Shown here in pieces: positions 16,298-23,743 of a DNA stretch of 57,709 nt. The DNA is from CAZCQG01 sp964500775 (GTDB lineage: Bacteria; Campylobacterota; Campylobacteria; Campylobacterales; CAZCQG01), in assembly GCA_964500775.1 (NCBI GenBank), contig CAZCQG010000012.1, positions 1 to 57,709 on the forward strand. Direction: 5' to 3'. The first letter of the stretch is position 1; each line of letters starts with the position of its first letter. The translations under genes were made by a program, and so were the position numbers. Below the pieces are notes generated by a model. That model made no database searches, was not told the DNA's origin, and saw only the letters and a program-made list of their open reading frames with translations.

Positions 16298-16552
16298 ATG
16301 GTTGTCAAGGTGGTCGTCAGAAAAGGCAATCCTGATAGCTTCAGACAGATGTTGATCGAAACTTCAAGCGACGTTTTGATCTCAAAACTACAAGACTGCG
16401 AAAACTACAATGATGTCTCGGAAATCTTGAAATCTCATAAGGGTGAGTTTGAAGAGATCAAAAAGGGTGAGGCAGACATCACGGTAGATATTAGCAAATA
16501 CATGGAAAGCTCGCACAAAAAGATGCTCAAGGCTTTCGGAAGCAAAAAATAG
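16298..16552 (+). CDS. 84-residue conserved-looking protein of unknown function
   Basis: A strong ribosome site (TTAGGAGAACACA) precedes ATG at 16298. The product is soluble, charged and probably alpha/beta: a VVKVVVRKG N-terminal strand, a central helix with DVSEILKSHKGEFEEIKKG, and a lysine-rich end. There is a single cysteine. I recognise no family. It is transcribed away from metK across a 186-bp AT-rich spacer that must hold both promoters, and is followed by a strong hairpin, so it looks like a one-gene unit. Confidence 0.7.
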   Translation: MVVKVVVRKGNPDSFRQMLIETSSDVLISKLQDCENYNDVSEILKSHKGEFEEIKKGEADITVDISKYMESSHKKMLKAFGSKK

Positions 16553-16558
16553 TCTTCC

Positions 16559-16580
16559 GCACGGAGTTTCTCCTCCGTGC
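16559..16580 (+). terminator. Hairpin after the 84-residue gene, possible terminator
   Basis: A perfect 8-bp GC-rich stem GCACGGAG (16559-16566) and CTCCGTGC (16573-16580) has a 6-base loop, starting 7 bases after the stop codon. There is no U-run behind it, so it could be a weak or factor-aided terminator or a 3' stabilising structure. Confidence 0.5.
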
Positions 16581-16665
16581 CCACACACCCCTTCCTCAAA
16601 ACCTATTTCAGAATCGTTTACTTTAAAATGTGATACTTTTACAAATATTTTTCAAGGTAAGCGGT

Positions 16666-17343
16666 ATGGATAGAATAAAAGCGGTGATGATCGAAGACGA
16701 CGGTGAACTTGCGGAGATTCTCAAGGAGTATCTCGGGACTGTCGGAGTGGATGTGGAAAACTACGAAGACCCTTTTACCGGACTAAGTGCGATCAAAGCC
16801 AAAAAATTCGACATCTTGATCTTAGATCTTACGCTCCCCGGTCTAGACGGACTGGAAGTGTGTGCGAAAGTCGCCTCATCTATGAGTATCCCCATAATCA
16901 TATCTACCGCCAGAGGCGACATCAATGACAAACTCACGGGGCTAAAACTAGGAGCAGATGACTACATACCAAAACCCTACGACCCAAAAGAGCTACACGC
17001 GAGAATCTTAAGCATCCTACGAAGATACAATAAAAAAACCGTGCATAGAGAAGAAAAAAGACTCCGCGTCGATCACGAGAGCCGCTCCGTCATACTTGAC
17101 GACACCGAGATACAGCTCACGCGTGCGGAGTTTGACATCGTCGATTATCTCGCGAAAAAAGAGAACTGCGTCGTAAGCAGAGAAGAGCTTTTAAATAACA
17201 TCGAATCCATTAGCTACGACAGTAGCTACAAAAGTATCGATGTCATCATCGGGAGAATCCGCCAAAAAATGGAATCCGACCCGAAGAATCCGACGGTCAT
17301 CATCACCGTAAGAGGGATCGGCTATAAACTTATCAATCATTAG
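16666..17343 (+). CDS. OmpR/PhoB-family response regulator (ArsR-like of Campylobacterota)
   Basis: This is a 225-residue regulator with an N-terminal receiver and a C-terminal winged helix. The acidic pocket is E10-D11-D12, the phosphoacceptor is D54 (LILDLTLPGLDG), the switch lysine lies in YIPKPYDP, and the winged helix has the TRAEFDIVDYL and SIDVIIGRIRQKM blocks. ATG at 16666 has AAGG upstream. An earlier start at 16630 would add a hydrophobic stretch that does not belong. It is directly followed by its kinase. The pair resembles the acid-responsive ArsRS system of Helicobacter in layout, but the stimulus is unknown. Confidence 0.9.
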   Translation: MDRIKAVMIEDDGELAEILKEYLGTVGVDVENYEDPFTGLSAIKAKKFDILILDLTLPGLDGLEVCAKVASSMSIPIIISTARGDINDKLTGLKLGADDYIPKPYDPKELHARILSILRRYNKKTVHREEKRLRVDHESRSVILDDTEIQLTRAEFDIVDYLAKKENCVVSREELLNNIESISYDSSYKSIDVIIGRIRQKMESDPKNPTVIITVRGIGYKLINH

Positions 17344-18586
17344 AAGCTCACTTTTTCTAAAAATTACCACCATATTCATTATCGCGCTTGCGTCCCTTTC
17401 ATTCCTGTTTTATCTCTATCTAAAAAGTCAAAAACTCGAAGAGATACGCTATTTGGATGATAGATACACCGATTCCTTTCGTGCGATACGATTCTTTTCA
17501 CGAAATATGACTTCGCAGGAGCAATTTGAACAACTCTTAGAAGAGCTAAAATTTAAAAACGTAAGTACGGACGAAAACGCGAAAACAATCATAGAAAACG
17601 CGAAAATACTACTACGAAAACTCGTCACCACGGGGGCTATGACTATCATAGAACACAACGGCATCAATTATATGCTTTTTGAGAATCCAAAAGGGACGCT
17701 CCTCTTCGAAGACCTCGAAAAACGGGCGAGATACGTCGGTCCTCCTATTTTGATTTTTAGCGGAATCACCATCATACTTTTGCTCTTATACCTCTTCACG
17801 TTGCGAAGTTTTTATCCGATTAAAAAACTGCGTCATAGCATCCGAGAGTTTGCCGACGGTACTTTAAGCGAGGAGAGACCGAATATCCGCAGCAAAGATG
17901 AGATAGGGCAACTCGCCGAAGAGTTTTATAAAAGCGCAAAAAAGATAAATAGTCTCTTGGAATCTCGCCAAATGTTTTTGCGAGCAATCATGCACGAAAT
18001 AAAAACCCCCCTCACAAAAGCGAGACTAAGTGCCGAGATGATAGAGCAGCCCACGCAAAAAGAGCGTATCATTAAAAGCCTCGGGGCGATAGATAGCATC
18101 ATCAACGAATATGCAAGCGCGGAGCGACTGGCTTCGAAAAACTACGAACCCAATATCAGAGAATATCAGGCGATAGAGCTTGTAGAAGGTGCGATTGATA
18201 AACTTTTGGATGCCACGGTCGAAAACAGTATCGATATTGAATGTGAAGAGGTTTATGTGAGTGCGGATTATGAGCTTTTCACCCTCGCGCTTAAAAACCT
18301 CATAGATAACGCGCTCCGCTATTCGGACGACAAACGGGTCAAAATAACCGTCAATACGGGCATCTTAAGCGTAGCAAATCGCTCCAAACGGCTCGATAAT
18401 ATAGAAAATCTCTTCAAGCCTTTTATAAGAGAAGAATCCAAAGCCAAAGGTTTGGGGCTAGGTCTTTATATCGCCAAGAGCGCGATGCACTTATGCGGCT
18501 ATACGCTTAGGTACGATTACGTCGAGGGCTACTCGGTATTTAGTTTGGAGATTCTAAGCTCTTGTACCCTAGAAACAGATGGGTGA
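17339..18586 (+). CDS. Sensor histidine kinase (ArsS-like), non-standard start codon
   Basis: This is an inner-membrane kinase partner of the preceding regulator. Frame-consistent sequence before the first usual start (TTG at 17453) encodes an obvious first membrane helix (SLFLKITTIFIIALASLSFLF), so the gene must begin upstream. The frame is open back to 17312 but holds no ATG, GTG or TTG. ATT at 17339, overlapping the TAG of the regulator by one base, is the best guess. Then come a short periplasmic domain (about 60-130), a second helix (PPILIFSGITIILLLLYLF), HAMP, the H-box MHEIKTPLTKARL, the N-box NLIDNALRYS and a GLGLGLY G-box. The 3' end overlaps the convergent EI24 gene by 47 bp. Confidence 0.8.
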   Translation: MRSSLFLKITTIFIIALASLSFLFYLYLKSQKLEEIRYLDDRYTDSFRAIRFFSRNMTSQEQFEQLLEELKFKNVSTDENAKTIIENAKILLRKLVTTGAMTIIEHNGINYMLFENPKGTLLFEDLEKRARYVGPPILIFSGITIILLLLYLFTLRSFYPIKKLRHSIREFADGTLSEERPNIRSKDEIGQLAEEFYKSAKKINSLLESRQMFLRAIMHEIKTPLTKARLSAEMIEQPTQKERIIKSLGAIDSIINEYASAERLASKNYEPNIREYQAIELVEGAIDKLLDATVENSIDIECEEVYVSADYELFTLALKNLIDNALRYSDDKRVKITVNTGILSVANRSKRLDNIENLFKPFIREESKAKGLGLGLYIAKSAMHLCGYTLRYDYVEGYSVFSLEILSSCTLETDG

Positions 18587-19370
18587 TGACTAGGACATAA
18601 AATACCGAGGCAAACGCTCCGACTATCGGGACGGCGCTTATGGCGTAGAGTCCGATATTTGCAAAAAATAGCTCTTCTTTTCTCTCATACCGATACCTCC
18701 CAAACTCCTCTTTCGTAAATATCTCACTCGCCACGTCGTTGTTCAGTATGCGGGTAAAAAGGTAGTAAAACGGGTACATCGTCGCAAAAATATTGACGAC
18801 AGGGATAAAAAAGAGGGGGATGAAGAGAAAAACCATAGCAAAAAATACGACGAGAATCTTTGCGTAAAAAAATAAAAGCGATACGGGATTCCCGAAGTTT
18901 GAGAGAATGAGCGTGGGGGAATGCTCCTCTTTTACGCTTTTGATGATACGCGGGGTAAAAAAGCCGATAAAAAACGTCGCAATCACCGAAGAGAACAAGA
19001 CTACGATTCCAAAAAAGCCCATATAAAATAGCAACGATACAATAAGTTTTGCCGCGCCAAATCCCAAAATCGCATTTATCGCCGTGAATTTGATGAGAAA
19101 ATTTATAACACTCTCTTTGAGTGTCTCAAACTCTAGCGGGGGTGTTTCACCCGAGACACTCGGTTCTACGTCCTGCAAAAAGCCCGAAAAAAGATCGAGC
19201 GCAAAGTAGACTCCGTAAAAAAGCAAAAAAGTAATCGCTGCAAATGCGAGGGTAAATGCGATGATCGTAAGATAGAGATTTTTAGGGGTGAAAAACTCTT
19301 TTAACGCCGCTCTGTATGCCAAAATTACATTATTCAAAATCTGCTCCGAAAAATCTTTCATTGTAACCAT
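18540..19370 (-). CDS. EI24/CysZ-like multi-span membrane protein
   Basis: This 276-residue inner-membrane protein has about six hydrophobic segments and the EI24 (CysZ/DUF540) domain plan: an amphipathic N-terminus, paired helices, and the YPFYYLFTRILNN segment before the last helices. CysZ transports sulfate in enterobacteria, but related proteins in this phylum have no proven substrate, and there are no cysteine genes nearby. The start is ambiguous between 19370 (MVTMKDF) and 19361 (MKDF). It is divergent from the PhoU-like gene, with only 43 bp between them, and converges with the kinase gene, overlapping its end. Confidence 0.75.
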   Translation of the reverse strand: MVTMKDFSEQILNNVILAYRAALKEFFTPKNLYLTIIAFTLAFAAITFLLFYGVYFALDLFSGFLQDVEPSVSGETPPLEFETLKESVINFLIKFTAINAILGFGAAKLIVSLLFYMGFFGIVVLFSSVIATFFIGFFTPRIIKSVKEEHSPTLILSNFGNPVSLLFFYAKILVVFFAMVFLFIPLFFIPVVNIFATMYPFYYLFTRILNNDVASEIFTKEEFGRYRYERKEELFFANIGLYAISAVPIVGAFASVFYVLVITHLFLGYKSLESPN

Positions 19371-19413
19371 CGTGTGTTACAATGGAGTTACATTATAAAA
19401 ACAGGAGCAGAAA

Positions 19414-20091
19414 ATGTCAATGCCAAATATAAAGTTTACCGAGAAAAAAACACAAATCGGTAGCGACATTCACGGCGTAGTGAATATTGCGATAAATCTC
19501 AACAAACTCTGTATTGATACTTTCGAACAATCAAATTTTGCCGCTTTAGAAAAATCGAATGAAATTAGCCACGGCTATAAAAAAATCCTCACCGATCTCG
19601 ACAATAAAATCATCGCAGCCATCGCATTGCACAACCCTGAAGCAAAAGACTTAAGAGAGCTTATCGCCTATCTCAAAATGGGATACGAGATGGAAAAAGT
19701 AATATCTGGACTCGTGAAATTTACCAATAAATTCACCCAAATCATAAATAAAGAATCACCGGATAAAGAGACCCTAGATTTGGTAGTCAAGATTTGTGAG
19801 GTAAATGCGAAGATTCTCGAATTTATAAACAACGGGATGCGAAGCGAAGAGGATGAATTTGATTTTGAGGAGAATCTCAAAGATTCGCTCATCCTCGAAG
19901 CAGAATCAGATATGCTCACCGACAGACTCGTCGATAATATCACAAAATCATGTGCTATGGATGGAGGGAGAGCGCTAGCGAAAAATCTCACGCTTATAAA
20001 AAAGCTCGAAAGGGTCGCGGATCACGGCGTAAGTATCATCAACCTCATTCGATATGCTAAACTCGGCGGCAATATCGGAGAAAAAATTTAA
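19414..20091 (+). CDS. PhoU-domain protein
   Basis: This is a 225-residue all-helical cytoplasmic protein. The C-terminal repeat KKLERVADHGVSIINLI is the PhoU signature (E/D-x-x-x-D metal and helix-packing residues), and an earlier half-repeat with DLRELIAYLKM is seen near residues 88-98. The length fits a two-repeat PhoU. Such proteins modulate phosphate sensing or Na/Pi symporters. No pst or nptA gene is adjacent, so its partner is unknown. A ribosome site AGGAGC precedes the start, and a TACAAT -10-like box lies at about 19378. Confidence 0.75.
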   Translation: MSMPNIKFTEKKTQIGSDIHGVVNIAINLNKLCIDTFEQSNFAALEKSNEISHGYKKILTDLDNKIIAAIALHNPEAKDLRELIAYLKMGYEMEKVISGLVKFTNKFTQIINKESPDKETLDLVVKICEVNAKILEFINNGMRSEEDEFDFEENLKDSLILEAESDMLTDRLVDNITKSCAMDGGRALAKNLTLIKKLERVADHGVSIINLIRYAKLGGNIGEKI

Positions 20092-20121
20092 CAAACTTTT
20101 TCCTTAAAAGGTATAAATATT

Positions 20122-20153
20122 GCTTGCTTCACTAAAATTTTGGTGGAGCAAGC
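20122..20153 (+). promoter_or_regulatory. Stem-loop that covers the ribosome site of the CheY-like gene
   Basis: An 11-bp stem (20122-20132 with 20143-20153, one G-U pair) closes a 10-base loop. The right arm GTGGAGCAAGC contains the Shine-Dalgarno sequence and ends one base before ATG at 20154. In RNA this would hide the ribosome site. If the TATAAAT at 20112 is the -10 box, part of the left arm would not be transcribed, and the palindrome might then be an operator instead. Confidence 0.5.
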
Positions 20154-20765
20154 ATGAAAGTATTAGTAGTCGACGATAGCCAACTCATAAGAAAGATCAT
20201 AACCGCAAATCTCATAAGCCTAGGGATTGCCAAAGAGAATATACACGAAGCCATCGACGGGGAGATGGCATACAGAAATGCTCCGCGAATAAAAGAGCTC
20301 GGAATGATGATAACCGATATTGCGATGCCGAAAATCGACGGCTGCAAACTTATCGGGATGATGCGAGAAGATGAGCGCTTTAGAGAGCTTAGCATCGTCG
20401 TCATCTCGGGTACCTTGGACGAAGAAAACAAACAAAAGCTCGACGAGCTAAAAGTAGACTGCTTCCTCCCGAAACCTTTTAATAAAGAGAAATTTATCGA
20501 GATAATGAATCCTCTTTTGAATGATGCGATGAGCGGTAAAAATTCCAAAGCAAAACAAGACTCCGACGAAAATAAACGACTCGTGCTAGAAGCGCTGGGC
20601 AGAAGCGTCAAAGAGGCGCGAGTTGAGCGTTTTGACCTTGTGCTCGAATTTGAAGAGAGTGAGATTTATATAGACTTGGACGAGTTCTTGAAGCTTGCAA
20701 CCTACAAGCCTAAGCATAGATCAATCGAAAGCAAAGAGAAGAGAGAGGAGCAAAAAGCCTCTTAA
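20154..20765 (+). CDS. CheY-like response regulator with extra C-terminal region
   Basis: This is a 203-residue protein. Residues 1-122 form a complete receiver: D7-D8 acidic pocket, D55 phosphoacceptor in ITDIAMPKIDG, T/S in VVISGT and the switch K in CFLPKPFNK. The remaining 80 residues are charged and helical, with FDLVLEFEESEIYIDLDEFL, and match no output domain I know. It may be a chemotaxis or stress adaptor. The gene lies behind a ribosome-site hairpin, and its last 4 bp overlap the convergent TRAP gene. Confidence 0.82.
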   Translation: MKVLVVDDSQLIRKIITANLISLGIAKENIHEAIDGEMAYRNAPRIKELGMMITDIAMPKIDGCKLIGMMREDERFRELSIVVISGTLDEENKQKLDELKVDCFLPKPFNKEKFIEIMNPLLNDAMSGKNSKAKQDSDENKRLVLEALGRSVKEARVERFDLVLEFEESEIYIDLDEFLKLATYKPKHRSIESKEKREEQKAS

Positions 20766-21889
20766 TCTTCTAGCGATGCTTTCAAATACGCATAGTCTCC
20801 AAACCTGCTCCAATCACGCACCTTTGCCAAATACTCCCTCTGTGAGTTGAGCACGTCCGCAAAAAATTTATTCTTTGCCGCCGTCTCATTGAGCGCATCT
20901 TCCGTCTCTTTTTTTAGTCGCGCCATTATCTCTTTGGAGAAGGTGAGAATCTGCACATCCGCATACTCTTCTTTCAGTTTTTGCAGACTTTGGGCATTGT
21001 CGTTGGTTGATTGATTGAGCATATCAAACGAAGCCGCTTGCGCCGCTACTTTGATAATAGAGCGTAAATCTTCGGGGAGGGCATCGTATTTTTTGCGGTT
21101 GATGAGAAATTGCAATTCGCTCGCAGGCTCATGCCAACCGGTATAATAAAACTTTGCGATTTTTGCAAATCCCATAGGTAAATCAAGTGCGGGAGAGACC
21201 CATTCGAGCGCATCGATATTTCCCATCTCTAGCGACGTGTACAATTCTCCGGGGGCGATATTCGTAGGCACTGCCCCCACTCTAGAGAGCACCTCTCCTG
21301 CAAATCCGGGGATTCGCATCTTTAACCCTTTGAAATCTTCTATGGTTTTTATCTCTTTTTTAAACCATCCGCCCATTTGGATGCTTGTGTTTCCGCCGTT
21401 AAAAGAGTAGAGATTGTGTTGTTTATACAGCGTATCCATTAGTTCATTTCCGCCGCCGTAGTAAAACCAAGCGTTTTGCTCTTGCGCATTTAAACCAAAA
21501 GGCATCGTGGTAAAAAAGACAAAACTCGGGTCTTTACCTTTCCAGTAGTATGAAGCACTATGACCCATATCGTACTGCCCCTCTTTTACCATATCAAAAA
21601 CCCCCAGCGGTGCCTTATGCTTATTCGCACCGTCTATTTCTATCGTCATTCTCCCGCCCGACATCATTTTTACGTTTTGCGCAAAGCGTTCGGCAGATTC
21701 TGCTAGTATGGGAGTCCCTTGACCCCAAGTCATCGCCATTCTCCATTTATACGTCTTACTAGGGTCTACTTGCGTGCTTGTTGCATCTTTCTTTTTTCCA
21801 TCGTCACAACCGCTTAGAAATGCAGCCCCCAAAGCCACGCCGCCTATACCCGTCAAACTTTTTTGCAAAAATTCCCGTCTCTTTTCCAC
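20762..21889 (-). CDS. TRAP-transporter-type substrate-binding lipoprotein (DctP/TakP family)
   Basis: This is a 375-residue periplasmic binding protein of the DctP superfamily, TakP-like (2-oxo acids, mannitol/chloroaromatic group). The N-terminus carries a twin-arginine motif RREFLQK and a lipobox LSGC, so it is predicted to be exported folded by Tat and lipid-anchored. Family signs are the TWGQGTPILAESAERFAQNV start, the conserved Arg in MRIPGFAGEVL, and ALEWVSPALD. No DctQ/DctM membrane genes are nearby, so it either serves a distant permease or acts as a sensor part. Confidence 0.85.
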   Translation of the reverse strand: MEKRREFLQKSLTGIGGVALGAAFLSGCDDGKKKDATSTQVDPSKTYKWRMAMTWGQGTPILAESAERFAQNVKMMSGGRMTIEIDGANKHKAPLGVFDMVKEGQYDMGHSASYYWKGKDPSFVFFTTMPFGLNAQEQNAWFYYGGGNELMDTLYKQHNLYSFNGGNTSIQMGGWFKKEIKTIEDFKGLKMRIPGFAGEVLSRVGAVPTNIAPGELYTSLEMGNIDALEWVSPALDLPMGFAKIAKFYYTGWHEPASELQFLINRKKYDALPEDLRSIIKVAAQAASFDMLNQSTNDNAQSLQKLKEEYADVQILTFSKEIMARLKKETEDALNETAAKNKFFADVLNSQREYLAKVRDWSRFGDYAYLKASLED

Positions 21890-22013
21890 GCTTTCTCCCC
21901 ATAATAAAAATTTCCCGCGATTCTACACAACATTCCCAAAAAAAGTAGGGTATAATATTTTTTACTAAATAAGCTTGTGTGATATTTATCATAAGCTTTT
22001 ACGAGGAGCGAAT

Positions 22014-22208
22014 ATGTTAGCGACATACGGTTCATTGGTTTTTGGTCTGCTGTTTGGAAGTGTAATATTTTTTGTTTGTTGGTTGTCTATGCAAAAAGAT
22101 GCATTCTGCAACAAAGAGGGGCTATCGCTAGGCGGTTATTCCGTTGCCACGATTGGGCTTTTGGCTTCCTTGGCACTTATTTTTTCGCTTGATTTTTTTC
22201 AGATATAG
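22014..22208 (+). CDS. Small two-helix membrane protein, unknown
   Basis: This encodes a 64-residue protein with two hydrophobic segments (about 6-23 and 42-61) and a short loop with CNKEGLSLGGYS. ATG at 22014 has GAGGAG seven bases upstream, and an earlier start at 21975 has none. It has two cysteines (C24 region and C32). I recognise no family. It is followed after 45 bp by the thioredoxin-fold gene and may share its transcript. Confidence 0.6.
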   Translation: MLATYGSLVFGLLFGSVIFFVCWLSMQKDAFCNKEGLSLGGYSVATIGLLASLALIFSLDFFQI

Positions 22209-22253
22209 CAACCTTATGCTAATATCTCCTCCGATATTACTTGGGAGTGCGAT

Positions 22254-22496
22254 ATGTATATAGAATTGCTATCGAGTGACAACAAAGAGGGTGAGGGGCT
22301 GTTGGAAGATGTGAGGTATGCGATCTCCTCCATCGGGGCTTTGGCGCAAATCACCCTTATAAGCGACGAAGACTCTATAATGTCTCGGGGCGTAACAAAA
22401 ACTCCGGCTCTGTTGATAGACGGGAAGTTAAAATACCTCGGAGAGATTCCGAGTAGATACATCCTAGCGGATGAATTTAAAAAAATGGGAATCTAG
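22254..22496 (+). CDS. Thioredoxin-fold protein lacking the CxxC motif
   Basis: This is an 80-residue protein with the compact thioredoxin-3/glutaredoxin-like fold: a YIELLSSD strand, a helix, a second strand ITLISD, and the cis-proline block TKTPALLIDGKLKYLGEIPS typical of small redox-active disulfide proteins. The place of the CxxC (after the first strand) reads SSDNKEGEG, and there is no cysteine in the whole protein, so it cannot do disulfide chemistry. It may be a binding or structural derivative. The stop overlaps the convergent moeA gene by 4 bp. Confidence 0.65.
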   Translation: MYIELLSSDNKEGEGLLEDVRYAISSIGALAQITLISDEDSIMSRGVTKTPALLIDGKLKYLGEIPSRYILADEFKKMGI

Positions 22497-23737
22497 CCGT
22501 TAATAAAATCGATATAGGCTTCCGAAAACAAATCACTTAGGGGGAGGACTTTCATCTCCTTTCCCTCTTCAACCGTTTCTACTCCTCTGTCTAGCACCAT
22601 AAGCGCGTTACTTTCAACAAGCGGCAGTAGCATCCCCGATCCATATTTATTGTCTCTCGTGGGATAGAAATCTCCGCCGATCATGCTTCCTAGCACCATA
22701 TTCGCCCTCTCTCCTTTTACTCGTAGCTCTTTCTTGTTTTTGGCTATATGGTATGCAGGGTAATAGGCATTTGCGCCTTGCATTTTCTCCAAAACGGGGA
22801 TGATAAAAAGCCTTAGATTTAAAAGCGCACTTAATGGATTTCCCGGCAACCCGAAGAAAATCGTTTCACCGAGTCTAGCCATAAGGGTATGTTTTCCGGG
22901 TTTGATATTGACACCGTGAAAAAAAATCTCCGCTCCGAGTTCGCTCAAAACCGTCTCGATAAAATCCGCCTCCCCTACACTCACCCCGCCGGTAGTGACG
23001 ATAACGTCAAAGTCGAGTGCCTGGGCGATTCTTTCTCTCATTGTCGCCTTTTCATCCGGCAATGCCCCTAGATAGGATACTTCATATCCTCTCTCTTGTA
23101 GCATACATAGGATTCCCGTAGAGTTTGAATTGTAAATTTGGTGCTCCAAAGCCTTTTCCCATGGCTCTTTAATCTCGTTTCCGCTAGAAAAAACGGCGAT
23201 TCTGACACTTGTGTAAACCTTTACCGCACTCACCCCTTGCGATGCCGCCAAAGAGAGGTGTGCGGCGGTGAGCTTCGTCCCCTTTTTTAGAAGCAGGTCT
23301 CCGATCTTCGCTTCCTCGCCGACAAGTTTATGGTTGTCGTTTAGTCGCAATTTTTCAGGCAAAAGCACTTTCTCGTCTTCGGTGCTCACGATTTTTTCAA
23401 AAGGGACGATAGATTCGGTGCCTACGGGACTTGGGGCACCCGTCATTATTTTACACGCCTCTCCGTCACGCAAAACGTGTGTCGGTAAAGAATCGCCCGC
23501 AAAACTTTGCGCGACTATCCGTACCCACTTTCCACCGTCCGCTAGGCGTACGGCATATCCGTCCATTCCCGAATTATTAAACGCGGGGAGATTTTTTTTG
23601 CAATATACATCCTCACTCAAAACCCTGCCTACGGCATCAAATATAGGAATCTCGCACGCCGTTTTTTTACGCGGTGCATTTTGCAAAGAGACTTCTATTA
23701 GGGCTTTTACGTCAAGCATGCTTTTGTTCATACGCAT
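22493..23737 (-). CDS. moeA: MoeA, molybdopterin molybdenumtransferase
   Basis: This 414-residue enzyme inserts molybdate into adenylylated molybdopterin to give molybdenum cofactor. Signatures include the N-terminal PAFNNSGMDGYAVR block, the MoCF-binding TTGGVSVGEADF, and GLPGNPLSALLNLR. ATG at 23737 and ATG at 23731 are both possible starts behind AAAGG. It shows that the organism uses Mo enzymes (for example nitrate or formate enzymes) and therefore handles molybdate, which is relevant to the Mo-box before anfA. It lies just downstream of the kinase gene on the same strand (6-bp gap). Confidence 0.93.
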   Translation of the reverse strand: MRMNKSMLDVKALIEVSLQNAPRKKTACEIPIFDAVGRVLSEDVYCKKNLPAFNNSGMDGYAVRLADGGKWVRIVAQSFAGDSLPTHVLRDGEACKIMTGAPSPVGTESIVPFEKIVSTEDEKVLLPEKLRLNDNHKLVGEEAKIGDLLLKKGTKLTAAHLSLAASQGVSAVKVYTSVRIAVFSSGNEIKEPWEKALEHQIYNSNSTGILCMLQERGYEVSYLGALPDEKATMRERIAQALDFDVIVTTGGVSVGEADFIETVLSELGAEIFFHGVNIKPGKHTLMARLGETIFFGLPGNPLSALLNLRLFIIPVLEKMQGANAYYPAYHIAKNKKELRVKGERANMVLGSMIGGDFYPTRDNKYGSGMLLPLVESNALMVLDRGVETVEEGKEMKVLPLSDLFSEAYIDFING

Positions 23738-23743
23738 TTACCT

